Positions 10,405-21,113 of a stretch of DNA of 64,000 nt are shown here, piece by piece. A model generated the notes under the pieces. That model ran no database searches and was not told the origin of the DNA. It saw only the letters and a program-made list of their open reading frames with translations. The stretch's first letter is position 1. The number at the start of each line of letters is the position of its first letter. Location of the stretch: the NCBI RefSeq assembly GCF_963855985.1, contig NC_087107.1, positions 9,920,001-9,984,000 on the forward strand, read 5' to 3'. The DNA comes from Ostrinia nubilalis (Eukaryota > Arthropoda > Insecta > Lepidoptera > Crambidae). The translations under genes were made by a program, and so were the position numbers.

Positions 10405-12038
10405 GGGTCATTTCGCCTGTTCGCGTCCATCGCCCAATTCGCGTCCATTTTGCCGATCTCCTTTTAAAAATCCTCGAAAACAAGTCAACTAACACACCAA
10501 TCAAACGAAAAGTCATTACCGCTAATACGTCAATGTATAAGAGGCACGCACACATATACAAAAGTCCTGTGCGTCCAACCATTCCTGTTTAGAAAAATAG
10601 TTAGTCTCGGCTGTTCAACAAGGAAGCTCACACGCGCTGCATATTTAGAAAAAAATTAGTGTGCAGCGGCGTGTTTGATGGTAAGTTTTATATTGTTTTA
10701 TGTGAATTTTAGGATAGATAGCTATTTCTACAGTTTAATGATGAAAAAAGGTATAATGTTTATTATGAATTTGGTAATGTTTTTTATATTTAACGAATAA
10801 AATAAGGTGGACGCGAATTACTACATCGATTTTACAAAACTTCCACTTTGCGTCCACAATGGACGCAAACTATACCTATCCTCTATAATAATAAACCAAA
10901 TTGCGTCCACTGTTTTCGTTAAATACTTGCTTATAAAAAAAAATTAAAACATACTGTTTAATATTAATGTGTATAGGTAAGGTCATTTTAAGAATACAAG
11001 TTCGCCCATCTGACCCTAAGTGAGCTACTTTTATTTTAATTGATATTTTTGTGCTTGTTTAATTTTTTCCAAAATTTGACCTAAAAACTGCCTAATTTTT
11101 TTTTCTCGCGTGTTTTTAACCGCTTCTGTTATTTGATATTAATATCGAATATGTCTTTAGTCAAATAAATTCAATTTCAGATCCAGATAATGATTGGATA
11201 GCTAGTTACGAGCCGCGAAAGTTTAACAAAGGTACAAACCACGATAAAAATTTCAACTTGGAATTCGATTTAAAAAAAATTAAAGGTGATAGTGGATGAT
11301 CGCCAATGATGCCAATGATCTTAAAAACATCTCTAGCTTGTCTTCTTTCCAATGATATGTCACGTCATGTAGTAATTAGTTATTGAAATTCGTCAAAAAT
11401 TCTAAGTTTTGGGAAGAAAATGGAACAATAATACAAAAGTAGTTGAATGGCTTCTTAACATTTCTAAATGTGGATTTCCAGTAAAAAGCAAGAATTGTTG
11501 GATACTGTTCAAAAAATAATTCGAGACGGAGAGTTTAAAAATAATTTCAAAGTTGATCGTCCAGGTCAAAAATTGATTGAAAAATGTTTGGCCAGAAATA
11601 AAGATTTTTTTACTTAAACCAATGTTGAGAAGAATTATTTTTATTTTTTAAAGTGAGTTTTAAATGATGATAATGTTGATTTTTAATAATTAAGTTTATT
11701 GATAAACAAAGAAATGTTCAAATACAATCTTTCTTTATTAATTCTTAAAAATATCACCCCTATATTCCTTTTCTAAGCTGCTGGACGCTAAATGGTCCAC
11801 GGGTGGACGCAATTTGGATTTTGTGGACGCAAACTGGGTATAACGCATAATTCTGATGTTTATCTATTTAAAAAGAAAACGCAAGATGTTTCTAATACAA
11901 CTGAAAGTTAATCTTAAAATAGAATATATAATGAATACATTACACAAATTTGTCATAGAAATGAGTGCTGGGGCATTTTTATTATCGCCGTCAAACTTGC
12001 CAACTGCACTAAATGGACGCGAACAGGCGAAATGACCC
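10405..12038. mobile_element. TA-flanked DNA transposon, Tc1/mariner (pogo/jerky-like), nested in the LINE
   Basis: Terminal inverted repeats of at least 25 bp start GGGTCATTTCGCCTGTTCGC and have an exact complement at 12014-12038. TA on both sides (10403-10404, 12039-12040) is the target duplication. The 8-mer-like word TGGACGC/GCGTCCA recurs inside both ends: at 10423, 10441, 10808, 10850, 10860 and 10903 on the left, and 11782, 11804, 11824 and 12014 on the right. Such subterminal repeats usually bind transposase. The middle keeps only a decayed transposase N-terminus, so this copy is non-autonomous. Confidence 0.85.
11180..11618 (+). pseudogene. Decayed transposase N-terminus (CENP-B/jerky-type helix-turn-helix)
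   Basis: A coding-looking segment follows an acceptor-like TTTCAG at about 11179 (DPDNDWIASYEPRKFN...). A second, in a shifted frame from about 11480, reads ELLDTVQKIIRDGEFKNNFK and then VDRPGQKLIEKCLARN. The second block resembles the DNA-binding helix-turn-helix of pogo/jerky transposases. It ends in a stop, and no DDD catalytic domain remains. The family call fits the TA duplication of the element but rests on motif resemblance only. Confidence 0.5.
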
Positions 12039-12078
12039 TACCTGTAGAAAAAAGGAGTTTGAATAAGATGCCTATCTG

Positions 12079-14913
12079 ATGACTCACACACACACCAAAC
12101 GTAATAATAGTACGCTAATAACCTTTAATTGTAAAAATGTGAAAAGGAGTGTAAACTGCGTAAGGTCACTATGTAAAAAAGCGGATGTCGTGGCACTGCA
12201 GGAGACGTGGCTTATGCCCCATGACCTCACGTTCCTGGGGGACATCGATCCAGAGTTCAACTACACGGGAAAATCATCTATGGATCCTGTGGCGGGTGTG
12301 CTGAGGGGGCGTCCCCATGGCGGAGTCGCGATATTGTGGCGAAGCAGTGCGTTTCGTAGTGTTTCAGTGATAAAGTGCGATAATAACCGTATTGTAGCAA
12401 TACGGGCGGTTACCAGTGATCTACGTGAAATAGTGGTTATCACTGTTTATATGCCAACTGACCAATTGGAAAACTTGCCTAATTTCTTACAGTGTATGGG
12501 GGAAATTACTGCTATAATTGAGGACAATAACATTGAAACAGTGTATATGTTAGGTGATTTCAATGCCCATCCGTCGGCTTCTTTTGGTAATGAGTTGCTT
12601 AATTTTTGTAACGAAAGGCAATGGAGGTGCGCAGACATAGATAAATTGGGCATTAATTCCGATACGTATACATTTATTAGTGACGTACACGGCTGCAAGC
12701 GATGGCTGGACCACTGTTTGGTGAGTAAGTGTGCTTGGTCTACTATATCTGATATCCGGGTGCTTTATGATACATACTGGTCTGATCATACTCCGTTGCT
12801 AATCGACTGTAACTTAACACTAATTAGAAATAAATGTATAAACAATATCAATGAATGTAAAAACAAAATTATTTGGGGTTTACGAACAGACGAGGAAATT
12901 AATAAATATACAGAATATTGTAATAAGAGATTAAAATTGATGGATTTCCCTGAGGAATTTCAATATTGTGCTGATAAGATGTGTGATGATATTACTCATA
13001 GGTGTATTATAGACAAATTTTATAATAATATTGTTGAGGTGCTTTGTCAGGCGTCAATGGAAGCGCACACTAGGAACTTAAAAATCAATATAAGGAATAA
13101 ATGTGTTCTAGGGTGGAACAAACATGTATCTCAAGCGCATAAGCAAGCTAGGTTGGATTTTCAAATGTATGTTTTGTATGGTAAACCACAAAGTGGTCCG
13201 GTTTATGATCGCATGTACATTAGTAGGAAAATATTTAAATCAAGACTTAAATATTGTCAATCCCATCAAGAGCAAATTAGAATGGATGTGCTTGCAACAC
13301 AACATTCTACAAAACAATTTGGTAAATTTTGGAGAAGTACTAAAAAACTTAATAGCAAAGCAAGTTTGCCTGTGAGTGTAGAGGGTACTAGTGACCCTGT
13401 AGATATTGCTAATATTTTTAAATTGCATTTTGGAGTCCAGTCCCACTTGCAATCACCTACTATATCTCATAATATATGTAACAATCATGTAAGAAATCCA
13501 ATTAGAATTACTAGTAAGGAAGTAGGTAGAGCTATTAGAAACATGAAAAGAGGAAAATCCCCCGGGCATGACTGGCTTAGTGTAGAACATTTAAAGCATG
13601 CAGGCCCACACATAAGTAGGCTTCTATCCCTATTGTACACTTTTTGTTTGAGACATTCTTACTTGCCGTCGAAACTAATGAAGACCATAGTGGTACCACT
13701 AATTAAGAACCCTACTGGTGACATATCAGATAAATCTAACTACAGACCTATTTCACTAGCCACTGTTATGGCAAAAGTGCTGGATAGGGTAATGGACGAG
13801 CACCTAAGCAAACACATTAAGCTTGAGGATGCTCAATTTGGTTTTAGGCAGGGTTTGTCGACCGAGAGTGCAATATTGGCTCTAAAGCATACTGTGGGTT
13901 ATTACACAAAAAGAAAGACACCGGTTTTTGCCTGCTTTTTAGATCTATCAAAGGCTTTTGATTTAGTGTCATATAACATTCTTTGGGAGAAACTGAAGGA
14001 GGTAGGTATATCGCCGGAAGTCATAGATATTTTTTCCTATTGGTATAACAATCAAAAGAATGTTGTAAAATGGTCAAATGCTTTCTCTGATGAATACACA
14101 CTAATGTGTGGGGTAAGACAAGGCGGCTTAACCTCGCCAAGATTTTTCAATTTATATGTAAATCAGCTGATCGGGGAGCTGAGCAGTACGCATGTTGGGT
14201 GCCGCATTGATAACGTGAGCGTAAATAACTTGAGCTACGCGGACGACATGGTGCTGCTGAGCCCTTCGGTTGGTGGCTTGCGCCAGTTATTAAAGATATG
14301 TGAGACTTACGCTGCTAAGCACGGTCTAAAATATAATGTGAAAAAGAGTGAATTCATGGTGTTTCGAGGAAAGAACAAATTACCAAATTCTATTCCTCCT
14401 CTTACATTGAATGGGGCAATTTTGAAACGTGTATCTCAGTTCAAGTACCTTGGGCACATAGTCACAGAGGATTTAAAGGATGACAAAGACATAGAGAGAG
14501 AGCGTAGGGCATTGGCGATTCGTGGCGGGGTGCTGACCCACAGATTCGCTCGTTGTACTGCGCAGGTAAAACTAACCCTATTTAAAGCCTACTGCCAAAG
14601 TTTCTACACGAGTGGTCTGTGGACCAGTTTTACGCAGCGGTCCCTTGGTGCCCTACGAGTCCAATATAATAACATTTTCAGGGCTCTATTTCGACTACCT
14701 CGGTACTGTAGTGCCTCGGGCATGTTCGCGGATGCTCACATTGACGATTTTCACTCAATTATGCGCAAAACAACTGCGTCTGTGTTACAAAGACTGAGGA
14801 CAAGTGGGAATGGAATCCTGAAAATGATTGCTGAGAGGCTGGACTCAGCCGTCTATGGTCGCTTTGTTGACTTACACATTAGGCATGTGAAGCTATACAG
14901 CGTCCATAGATAA
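12079..14913 (+). CDS. LINE ORF2: APE-type endonuclease and reverse transcriptase (944 aa)
   Basis: This enzyme nicks target DNA and copies element RNA from the nick. The frame is open for 944 codons from the ATG at 12079. The endonuclease covers about residues 12-245: the catalytic Glu in LQETWL (about 42), GDFNAH (159-164), and a terminal SDH (about 235-237). The reverse transcriptase covers about 480-800: NYRPIS (about 554), FLDLSKAFD with the motif A Asp at about 622, GVRQGG (about 678), and the catalytic YADD (720-723). A C-terminal FKYLGHIV thumb-like block follows. It lacks an RNase H domain. All key residues are present, so it could be active if expressed, but ORF1 is broken. The clade resembles CR1; jockey or a related clade cannot be excluded. 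Confidence 0.9.
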   Translation: MTHTHTKRNNSTLITFNCKNVKRSVNCVRSLCKKADVVALQETWLMPHDLTFLGDIDPEFNYTGKSSMDPVAGVLRGRPHGGVAILWRSSAFRSVSVIKCDNNRIVAIRAVTSDLREIVVITVYMPTDQLENLPNFLQCMGEITAIIEDNNIETVYMLGDFNAHPSASFGNELLNFCNERQWRCADIDKLGINSDTYTFISDVHGCKRWLDHCLVSKCAWSTISDIRVLYDTYWSDHTPLLIDCNLTLIRNKCINNINECKNKIIWGLRTDEEINKYTEYCNKRLKLMDFPEEFQYCADKMCDDITHRCIIDKFYNNIVEVLCQASMEAHTRNLKINIRNKCVLGWNKHVSQAHKQARLDFQMYVLYGKPQSGPVYDRMYISRKIFKSRLKYCQSHQEQIRMDVLATQHSTKQFGKFWRSTKKLNSKASLPVSVEGTSDPVDIANIFKLHFGVQSHLQSPTISHNICNNHVRNPIRITSKEVGRAIRNMKRGKSPGHDWLSVEHLKHAGPHISRLLSLLYTFCLRHSYLPSKLMKTIVVPLIKNPTGDISDKSNYRPISLATVMAKVLDRVMDEHLSKHIKLEDAQFGFRQGLSTESAILALKHTVGYYTKRKTPVFACFLDLSKAFDLVSYNILWEKLKEVGISPEVIDIFSYWYNNQKNVVKWSNAFSDEYTLMCGVRQGGLTSPRFFNLYVNQLIGELSSTHVGCRIDNVSVNNLSYADDMVLLSPSVGGLRQLLKICETYAAKHGLKYNVKKSEFMVFRGKNKLPNSIPPLTLNGAILKRVSQFKYLGHIVTEDLKDDKDIERERRALAIRGGVLTHRFARCTAQVKLTLFKAYCQSFYTSGLWTSFTQRSLGALRVQYNNIFRALFRLPRYCSASGMFADAHIDDFHSIMRKTTASVLQRLRTSGNGILKMIAERLDSAVYGRFVDLHIRHVKLYSVHR

Positions 14914-15225
14914 AGAGTCAATATACAGAACCCATGATGTACGACTAACATATTTCTAAGAACATTGTTACTAACTCTACTAATATAGTCTCTAAGTTCA
15001 AATTGTTACTAACCAAACTATGGACTGCTTTTGTCTGATAATAAATGATTTTTATTTTATTTTTTTATTTATAATCAAACTGTCACTATACAAAAAAGTC
15101 GATTTTTCAGGAAAAGCATATGAAATGCTCAAATTTTAAAACCTTTGCAAAATGAGCAAAATGCTATTAAATGTTTTGTTTTTTGTTAAATACCAGTAGT
15201 GGCTTGTTTGGCTTTTACGGAAATA

Positions 15226-16307
15226 CAGTGTGAGTCACGTTAAAGTGTACATATGAAAATAGATGAAACTAGACCTATTTTTATCGACAAAAAAGAGGTC
15301 AAAATTTTTTTGAGATTTTTTTTTAATTTTTTATAGAATTTTTTTTCTTCCAATTACTCATTGTAAAGAAAACGTAATAATTTTTAAACTAAGCGGTATA
15401 TCCTGATAAAATAAAAACAGTAATAATGCTAAATATCAGGAAATACTAAAAAAATACATAAAATACACAAAAAATGCCAACAAATAACAAAAAATGATAC
15501 TTTTTGAAAAAAATCTGCTTTTAAATTCGTGTTTTTTTGGTTATTTGATAAATTTCTCCAAAAAATGCCCCTATAACAGGTGGTTTTTATTACTTTGTAT
15601 TATTCTCTATCGTATCACCTTTGTAAAACCAAATATCGCATGTCTCTATCCCTATCACAACATTTGCTATGATCGTTTGAACAAAGGCCTGCCACAACAT
15701 TATTCTTCGCTACAGGCATAGACAATTTTAATTTTAACTAAAATGCTTATTTTACTTCGAAATCTAACTTGTCTTTATCAAAATTACAAATCTAGAGCCA
15801 TTTTCAGTTTCGTTGTTAACAAAGCGTTGAATGGCGCGCCCGGAGTGGCTTAGTTCAAACGATCATTACAAACGTTGTGATAGGGATAGAGACATGCGAT
15901 TTTTGGTTTTACGAAGGTAATACGATAGAGAATAATACAAAGTAATAAAAACCACCTGTTATAGGGGCACTTTTTGAAGAAATTTATCAAATGACCAAAA
16001 AAACACGAATTTAAAAGCAGATTTTTTTCAAAAAGTATCATTTTTTATTATTTGTTGGCATTTTTTGTGTATTTTATGTATTTTTTTAGTATCGCCTGTT
16101 ATTTAGCATTATTACTGTTTTTATTTTATCAGGATATACCGCTTAGTTTAAAAGTTATTACGTTTTCTTTACAATGAGTAATTGGAAGAAAAAAAATTCT
16201 ATAAAAACAAAAAAAAATCTCAAAAAATTTTTGACCTCTTTTTTGTCGATAAAAATAGGTCTAGTTTCATCTATTTTCATATGTACACTTTAACGTGACT
16301 CACACTG
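15226..16307. mobile_element. Long-inverted-arm DNA element, TA-flanked (1082 bp)
   Basis: Two nearly identical arms, 15226-15682 and 15853-16307, face each other across a 170-bp spacer. The ends read CAGTGTGAGTCACGTTAAAG and TA flanks both sides (15224-15225, 16308-16309). Mirror-image 63-75-codon frames in the arms reflect the duplication and are not genes. It behaves like a foldback MITE of Tc1/mariner type; no transposase is seen. Confidence 0.8.
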
Positions 16308-16309
16308 TA

Positions 16310-16703
16310 TAATTATCTTTCAAATTATCATAATGGTTTATTTAATATTTAATTTTTTCCCTAAAAATTGTGTCACTTTTCCACTAAAATTGAGACAGTG
16401 ACAGTTTTCAATTAAAAACATGTTAATGTTGTATTAATTCCGGTAGAAAATTTTAATGTCACTATTTTCATATAAATTTGACGATGAAAAATTTAAAAAT
16501 GATTATTATTAAATAAAAGTAACATCGAAAAATCAGTAATTTTAATGAACTCAAAACTTAATAATTTGGATTAAGTGGTACCAATGGTAACAGTAATAAA
16601 TGTAAATTCTCGATCAGAAATAAATACGTTACACGCATGAAATTACTATAAAATTACATCACATAAATCAACTTCTTAGAAAATAAGGTACTCTCTTGTT
16701 CAG
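16310..16703. other. AT-rich non-coding stretch upstream of a candidate exon
   Basis: It has no gene features until the polypyrimidine-rich acceptor TCTCTTGTTCAG at 16692-16703. Confidence 0.4.
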
Positions 16704-16789
16704 GCAGCCTTTAAACAACAAGAACTTGATGACCTCGATGAACTTGACGAGCTAGATAGTGATTTTTCATGGGAAAAAGGCTCAGAGAA
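16704..16789 (+). CDS. Candidate internal exon of an unidentified gene (acidic)
   Basis: An 86-bp open segment starts after a good acceptor (TCTCTTGTTCAG) and ends at a consensus donor (GAA|GTAAGT). In phase 0 it encodes AAFKQQELDDLDELDELD followed by SDFSWEKGSE with two bases left over, an acidic Leu/Asp-rich linker-like peptide. I do not recognise the protein. The surrounding DNA is repeats, so this may be a small exon in a very long intron. The reading frame after 59987 on the same strand begins in the complementary phase. It could also be a chance open segment; splice signals and composition argue mildly against that. Confidence 0.45.
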
Positions 16790-17152
16790 GTAAGTTTAAA
16801 TTCTGGATCATTATCCAGCGGCCATTACCTCTGCGACCTCTCCGCCCACTGCCACTTGATTTTAGCGATTCTGCGGGCTATGTCGGTCACTTTGGTTCTC
16901 CTGTGGATCTCCTCATTTCTGATTCAATCACGTAGGGAAACTAACTGAGCATCGCACGCTCCATCACCTTTTGGGTGACCTCTCAGATTCATAAAATATC
17001 ACTGGCAACACACATGATCAAACTTTTGTCTTGAGGCACTGCGGTATTTCGGACGTGAGAATATCACGAAGCTTCCCGAACGCTGCCCAGCCGAGTTGGA
17101 TTGACGATTGACCTCTTTCTCGAAGTTGGACCTACGTAACTGGACTGTTTGT

Positions 17153-17816
17153 CCCTACGATTACGATACGGATACGATTCTCATGCAATCGAAAAAAGTT
17201 CACATTCGAAAAATAATTCGAAGGGTATTGTTCGGTTTTTTCGTCTATTTACACCGTTTGTGTAATCTTAGAAGTTCACAATCGAAAAAGTTCGATCGAA
17301 AACCACTAGAACGCTACGAGTGCTAAGTACCAGTCGAACTTGAAATTCGTACACGAATTTACCTGTCAAAGTACTCCAATTCATAATCCTATAAACTGTG
17401 AAATAAAACCAAGAAATTTTGTACACTGTAAGGATATTTTTTTATAAAATAGATTTTAGAATATGAAATAGCCTCTAATAAAACTCGTATGAAGAAAAAT
17501 AAATTTGTTATATTTTTTTCAACGATGACATAACCATTTTAACGTGTTCCGAAACATTCAGTACACGTAATGAAATATTTAAAATTGAACCTTTAAAACT
17601 TTATGTTTTGTGATACTGTGTATTAATTTTACAACATTATTATTAAATTATAAAAATAAATGGGTTTTGTAATCAAATTTCACTAAGTAAAGATAAAATT
17701 AATCATACGGAAGTTACAGCGTTTTTAAAAACGTCGCAACGGACCGTAACAGGAGTTCGTATACGGAAAAAATTCGATTGCATGAGAATCGTATCCCTGG
17801 GATACGATTCTCATGC
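17153..17816. mobile_element. MITE inserted in the RTE fragment
   Basis: Inverted words GGATACGATTCTCATGCAAT at 17170 and its complement ending at 17796 mark the ends. At the right edge the same word is repeated in inverted form, making a near-perfect palindrome centred on 17798. The edges were set by comparison with the intact RTE at 28902-29720. The body is AT-rich with several TTCGAA-type words and no gene. Confidence 0.65.
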
Positions 17817-18313
17817 AAACTTTCGAGTGTAGAGTCTCCAGACAAGTGGATACTACATGGACATTTGACATGTTTTTTGTCTTGTCCATATTCATTTTCA
17901 TACTCATTCATCAGGCCCACTTGTTGAGAGGCTCTACTTAGGCCATCGAGCATTATGCCTAGATCTTCCACAGTCTCAGCCATGATTACGACATCGTCCG
18001 CAAATCGAAGGTGGATTATGTACTCGTTGATATTTATGGTGAATCCGCTCCAGTTCAGAAGCTTGAAAACATCTTCCAGGGCGGTGTTGAACAGTATCGG
18101 AGATATGACATCTCCCTGTCTCACCCCATGCTGCAACTGGATGAGTTTCGAGTCCTGATCCTGGAGACGAACCGACATTGTGGCGTTTTCGTACAAGCCT
18201 GTCAACACTTCGATGTATCTATAGTCAATTTGGCACCGTTGGAGAGACTGTAGCACTGCTCAGATCTCGATCGAATCCAAGGCTTTTTCATAGTCCACAA
18301 ACGCTAGACAAAG
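17817..18313 (-). pseudogene. RTE reverse transcriptase fragment
   Basis: Read on the minus strand, this is the palm region of an RTE reverse transcriptase: LTGLYENATMSVRLQ, GVRQGDVISPILFN (motif B) and LRFADDVVIMAE (motif C, with the catalytic FADD). A further AFDSIEI-like piece lies upstream near 18270-18285. After LEDLGIMLDGLSRASQQVGL the frame degenerates. It is broken by the MITE insertion and by indels, so it is non-functional. Confidence 0.8.
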
Positions 18314-19540
18314 TAGTAATTACCTTGATAATTTCTTTGATTTTACTAGTGTTTGGATTGCCTGGTGGCATTTTTGTTAGATAAAATTTTAACTACTTAA
18401 TCATTTAAAAATCTTTCTTGTTGTTTTAATATTTCACTATTTGGATATAAACACAATATTCTACGAAGTGATGAACAATCTTTTTAAAAATGTAAGAGAA
18501 ATACGAGTATTGTCACTTTTTGTTTTAATGCGTTTTTCGTATTACTTTATTGTGACTTATCTTATGGTTTTGGAGTAAAAGCGTCTTTATGCTAAAAATG
18601 ACGTTTTTCAACACAGAGTTTACATAACTATCACGGCGTGCCCGTCCAGATCCCGTCACTACTAAAAACGTGTCACTGTTACTCACAACAAATGCCGGTT
18701 TTCCCATTAAACTCCATAACGACACTAGTGATATCTGCCGAACTATTTGAGCTTTAAGCGTGGGATTTTTACAGCATGCACTTTTCGCAGAGCGCTGATA
18801 GATGGCGTTGTTAACTCAATTTCTCCCAATTTCGTATAGTGACGGTTTGATTATGAACGTGCGATATGTTAACAACAAAATTACCTAATATTCTAACGTA
18901 GTGTCGATTGTCACATACAAAAATTTGGGGAACCATCATAATTCTGAGATTTATTTGGCTCGTTGTACGAAATGACACTTCTAAAGAATCTCATTTGAAA
19001 CCCATTTCATAAAAAACTACAATAATTTATTTCACTGCGGAATCCGAACCAGTGGGCTAATTCAAATGCATTTGTCGAGAGTAGAAATCGTCTGTCAAAT
19101 AATTTTCTAGTAATCAATTTTGAACTGATTGTCAAGGTAATACAGTTGAAAATTGAATATCAAAGCCAGACTACGCCTAATGTCAGATCAGCCGATGGTA
19201 GATGCCAAATTTCCAATATCGCGTACGAAGACGGAGAACTTTGTCAATATAGTGGTACATAAGGGTCATAATTAGTGGATGCCGACGATTTTCGCGCTGT
19301 CATCTCAACGACTGCCCACCCTTGTCGTTAGAGCAGTCGACTGGATAGAAAGCATGGAATTAACATGGTGATTGATAAACTAGGTGCAAATAAGCATAGG
19401 TATTTTATAACCACAGAATGCTTTTTGCTTAAATTTGAAAATAAAGGATATTGTTCTGCGTCCATACATCGTTCGCCCCAAGACCCCCAAGCAATGAAAT
19501 AATGATTTTTATATGTGAAATTACTTAACGATTGTCACCT
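18314..19540. other. Non-coding stretch, one CTCF-like core
   Basis: No supportable gene. TAGATGGCGT at 18799-18808 resembles the cores listed at 30609-30926. The segment 19020-19180 looks like an old repeat but has no definable ends. Confidence 0.4.
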
Positions 19541-19548
19541 TATACTCC

Positions 19549-19768
19549 ACTAGCTTTTCGCTCGCGGCTTCGCGCGCGTGGCCTACATTAGGTACCTACA
19601 TATTTTACGGAACCCTATTATTTTCCAAAATAAAATTTAGCCTGTTACTCGTGGATAATGTAGCTTTCGAATGGTGAAAGAATTTAATAAAAACGGTCCA
19701 ATAGTTTTTGAGTCTATTCATTACAACCAAACAAACAAAGTTTTCCTCTTTATAATATTAGTGTAGAT
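19549..19768 (-). mobile_element. Helitron-like element (type 3), reverse
   Basis: On the minus strand it begins TCTACACTAATATTATAAAG and ends with a GC-hairpin region (CGCGCGAAGCCGCGAGCG) and AGCTAGT. The body contains ATTCTTTCACCATTCGAAAG. The same body occurs at 30950-31145. Confidence 0.75.
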
Positions 19769-19868
19769 ACTTAAAGCACGGATAAGCGGGAGATTCGTTA
19801 CAATAGGAAAAATGCTTCAGATTTTGAGGTTATTAGCATAACAGAAGTACATTTCCATTTTCTATCTT

Positions 19869-20851
19869 CTATAGGTACTTATAATAAATCTGTAGAGAGG
19901 TCAACTCTGTACATGAAATATATTTTCAAAATAACTATCAGGGGGTGATACTGATGCCAAAAATGCAATCAGTAAAATTTTTGTCTGTCTGTCTGTCTGT
20001 ATGTTCCTTATAGAAACAAAAACTACTCGACGGATTTTAACGAAACTTGGTACAATTATTCTTCATACTCCTGGGCAGGTTATAGTATACTTAGGAATTC
20101 CCACGGGAACAGGAATTAGCGGGAAAATCCTTTTGTATGAAAAATCTAAACCGCTTAAGTTAGACGCTTTAAATTTCGCACGTAGGTACTTTAGTAAACT
20201 AATTCCCACGGGAACTGGAATTCGTGGGAAAATCCCTTTGTATGAAAAATCTAAACCGCTTTAGTTAGACGCTTGAAATTTGACATGTAGGTATCTTAAT
20301 AAACTTAAAGCTTAGTTACAACAGAATATTGCAAAATTCCCACGTGAACGGGAAAAAACATTTGAACGAAAAAATCTAAACCGCGTAAGATAGATGAAGG
20401 GGGTAAAACGGGATCCACGCGTACGAAGTCGCGGGCGGCCGCTAGTTGCTAATAAAACTATTTATTGTCAAGAATTATATGTATAATAATGCGAATTCCC
20501 GTTCCCGTGGGAATTAGTTTACTAAAGTACCTACGTGCGAAATTTAAAGCGTCTAACTTAAGCGGTTTAGATTTTTCATACAAAAGGATTTTCCCGCTAA
20601 TTCCTGTTCCCGTGAGAATTCCTAAGTATACTATAACCTGCCCAGGAGTATGAAGAATAATTGTACCAAGTTTCGTTAAAATCCGTCGAGTAGTTTTTGT
20701 TTCTATAAGGAACATACAGACGGACAGACAGACAGACAAAAATTTTACTGATTGCATTTTTGGCATCAGTATCACCCCCTGATAGTTATTTTGAAAATTA
20801 TATTTCATGTACAGAATTGACCTCTCTACAGATTTATTATAAGTAGGTATA
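19869..20851. repeat. Two Helitron-like copies forming a 355/361-bp inverted repeat
   Basis: The left arm 19869-20223 and right arm 20491-20851 are near-identical complements, including CTGATGCCAAAAATGCAATC, a (CTGT)n run and CTCGACGGATTTTAACGAAA. The left copy continues to a typical 3' end at 20405-20448 (CGTACGAAGTCGCGGGCGG, then CCGCTAG). The right copy is cut before its 3' end. The 87-codon and 116-codon frames inside are repeats, not genes. Confidence 0.75.
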
Positions 20852-21113
20852 GATATGTAGGAGAGACGTCTTAATTACACTTTAAATCGTAGATCGATAA
20901 AGAACCCCTTTGTCAAACCGTATGAATAGCAGCAAATAGAACTTTGCGTATTGGAAAAATAGGAATGCCTACGGAAAAGCCAAACATTTTTTAAAAAGAA
21001 GTTAATATATTTTACTTACATTTAAATCTAAAAATATCTTTATTCCGACCCAAGGGTAAGTAGGCAGTTATGTAGGTAAAAATGAAAATACGTATGTAGG
21101 TACTTATTATTTA

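Larger units (their letters stand above)
8973..15075 (+). mobile_element. Near full-length non-LTR retrotransposon, CR1/jockey-group
   Basis: This is a two-ORF LINE: a short 5' region, ORF1 (gag-like, broken), ORF2 (endonuclease-RT, open), and a 3' UTR. The 3' end is an AATAAATG signal and a (TTTTA)n-like tail at about 15047-15072. The exact 5' end is uncertain (between 8973 and 9060). A 1.63-kb DNA transposon lies inside the end of ORF1. Once that insertion is discounted, the LINE is about 4.4 kb, normal for an element with a 0.94-kb-codon ORF2. Clade is inferred from RT motif style (CR1-like) and is not certain. Confidence 0.85.
16800..18313 (-). mobile_element. RTE-type LINE fragment split by a MITE
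   Basis: Two antisense blocks, 16800-17152 (C-terminal and 3' part) and 17817-18313 (reverse transcriptase core), align in order with the uninterrupted copy at 28902-29720. For example, the shared antisense word CCGAACGCTGCCCAGCCGAG occurs in both. The material between them is the inserted MITE. The LINE is truncated at both ends relative to a full RTE. Confidence 0.8.

Noticed and set aside
15494..16041. Pair of similar 63-75-aa frames on opposite strands
   Set aside because: They are mirror images in the inverted arms of the 15226-16307 element, Phe/Leu-rich from AT-rich DNA.
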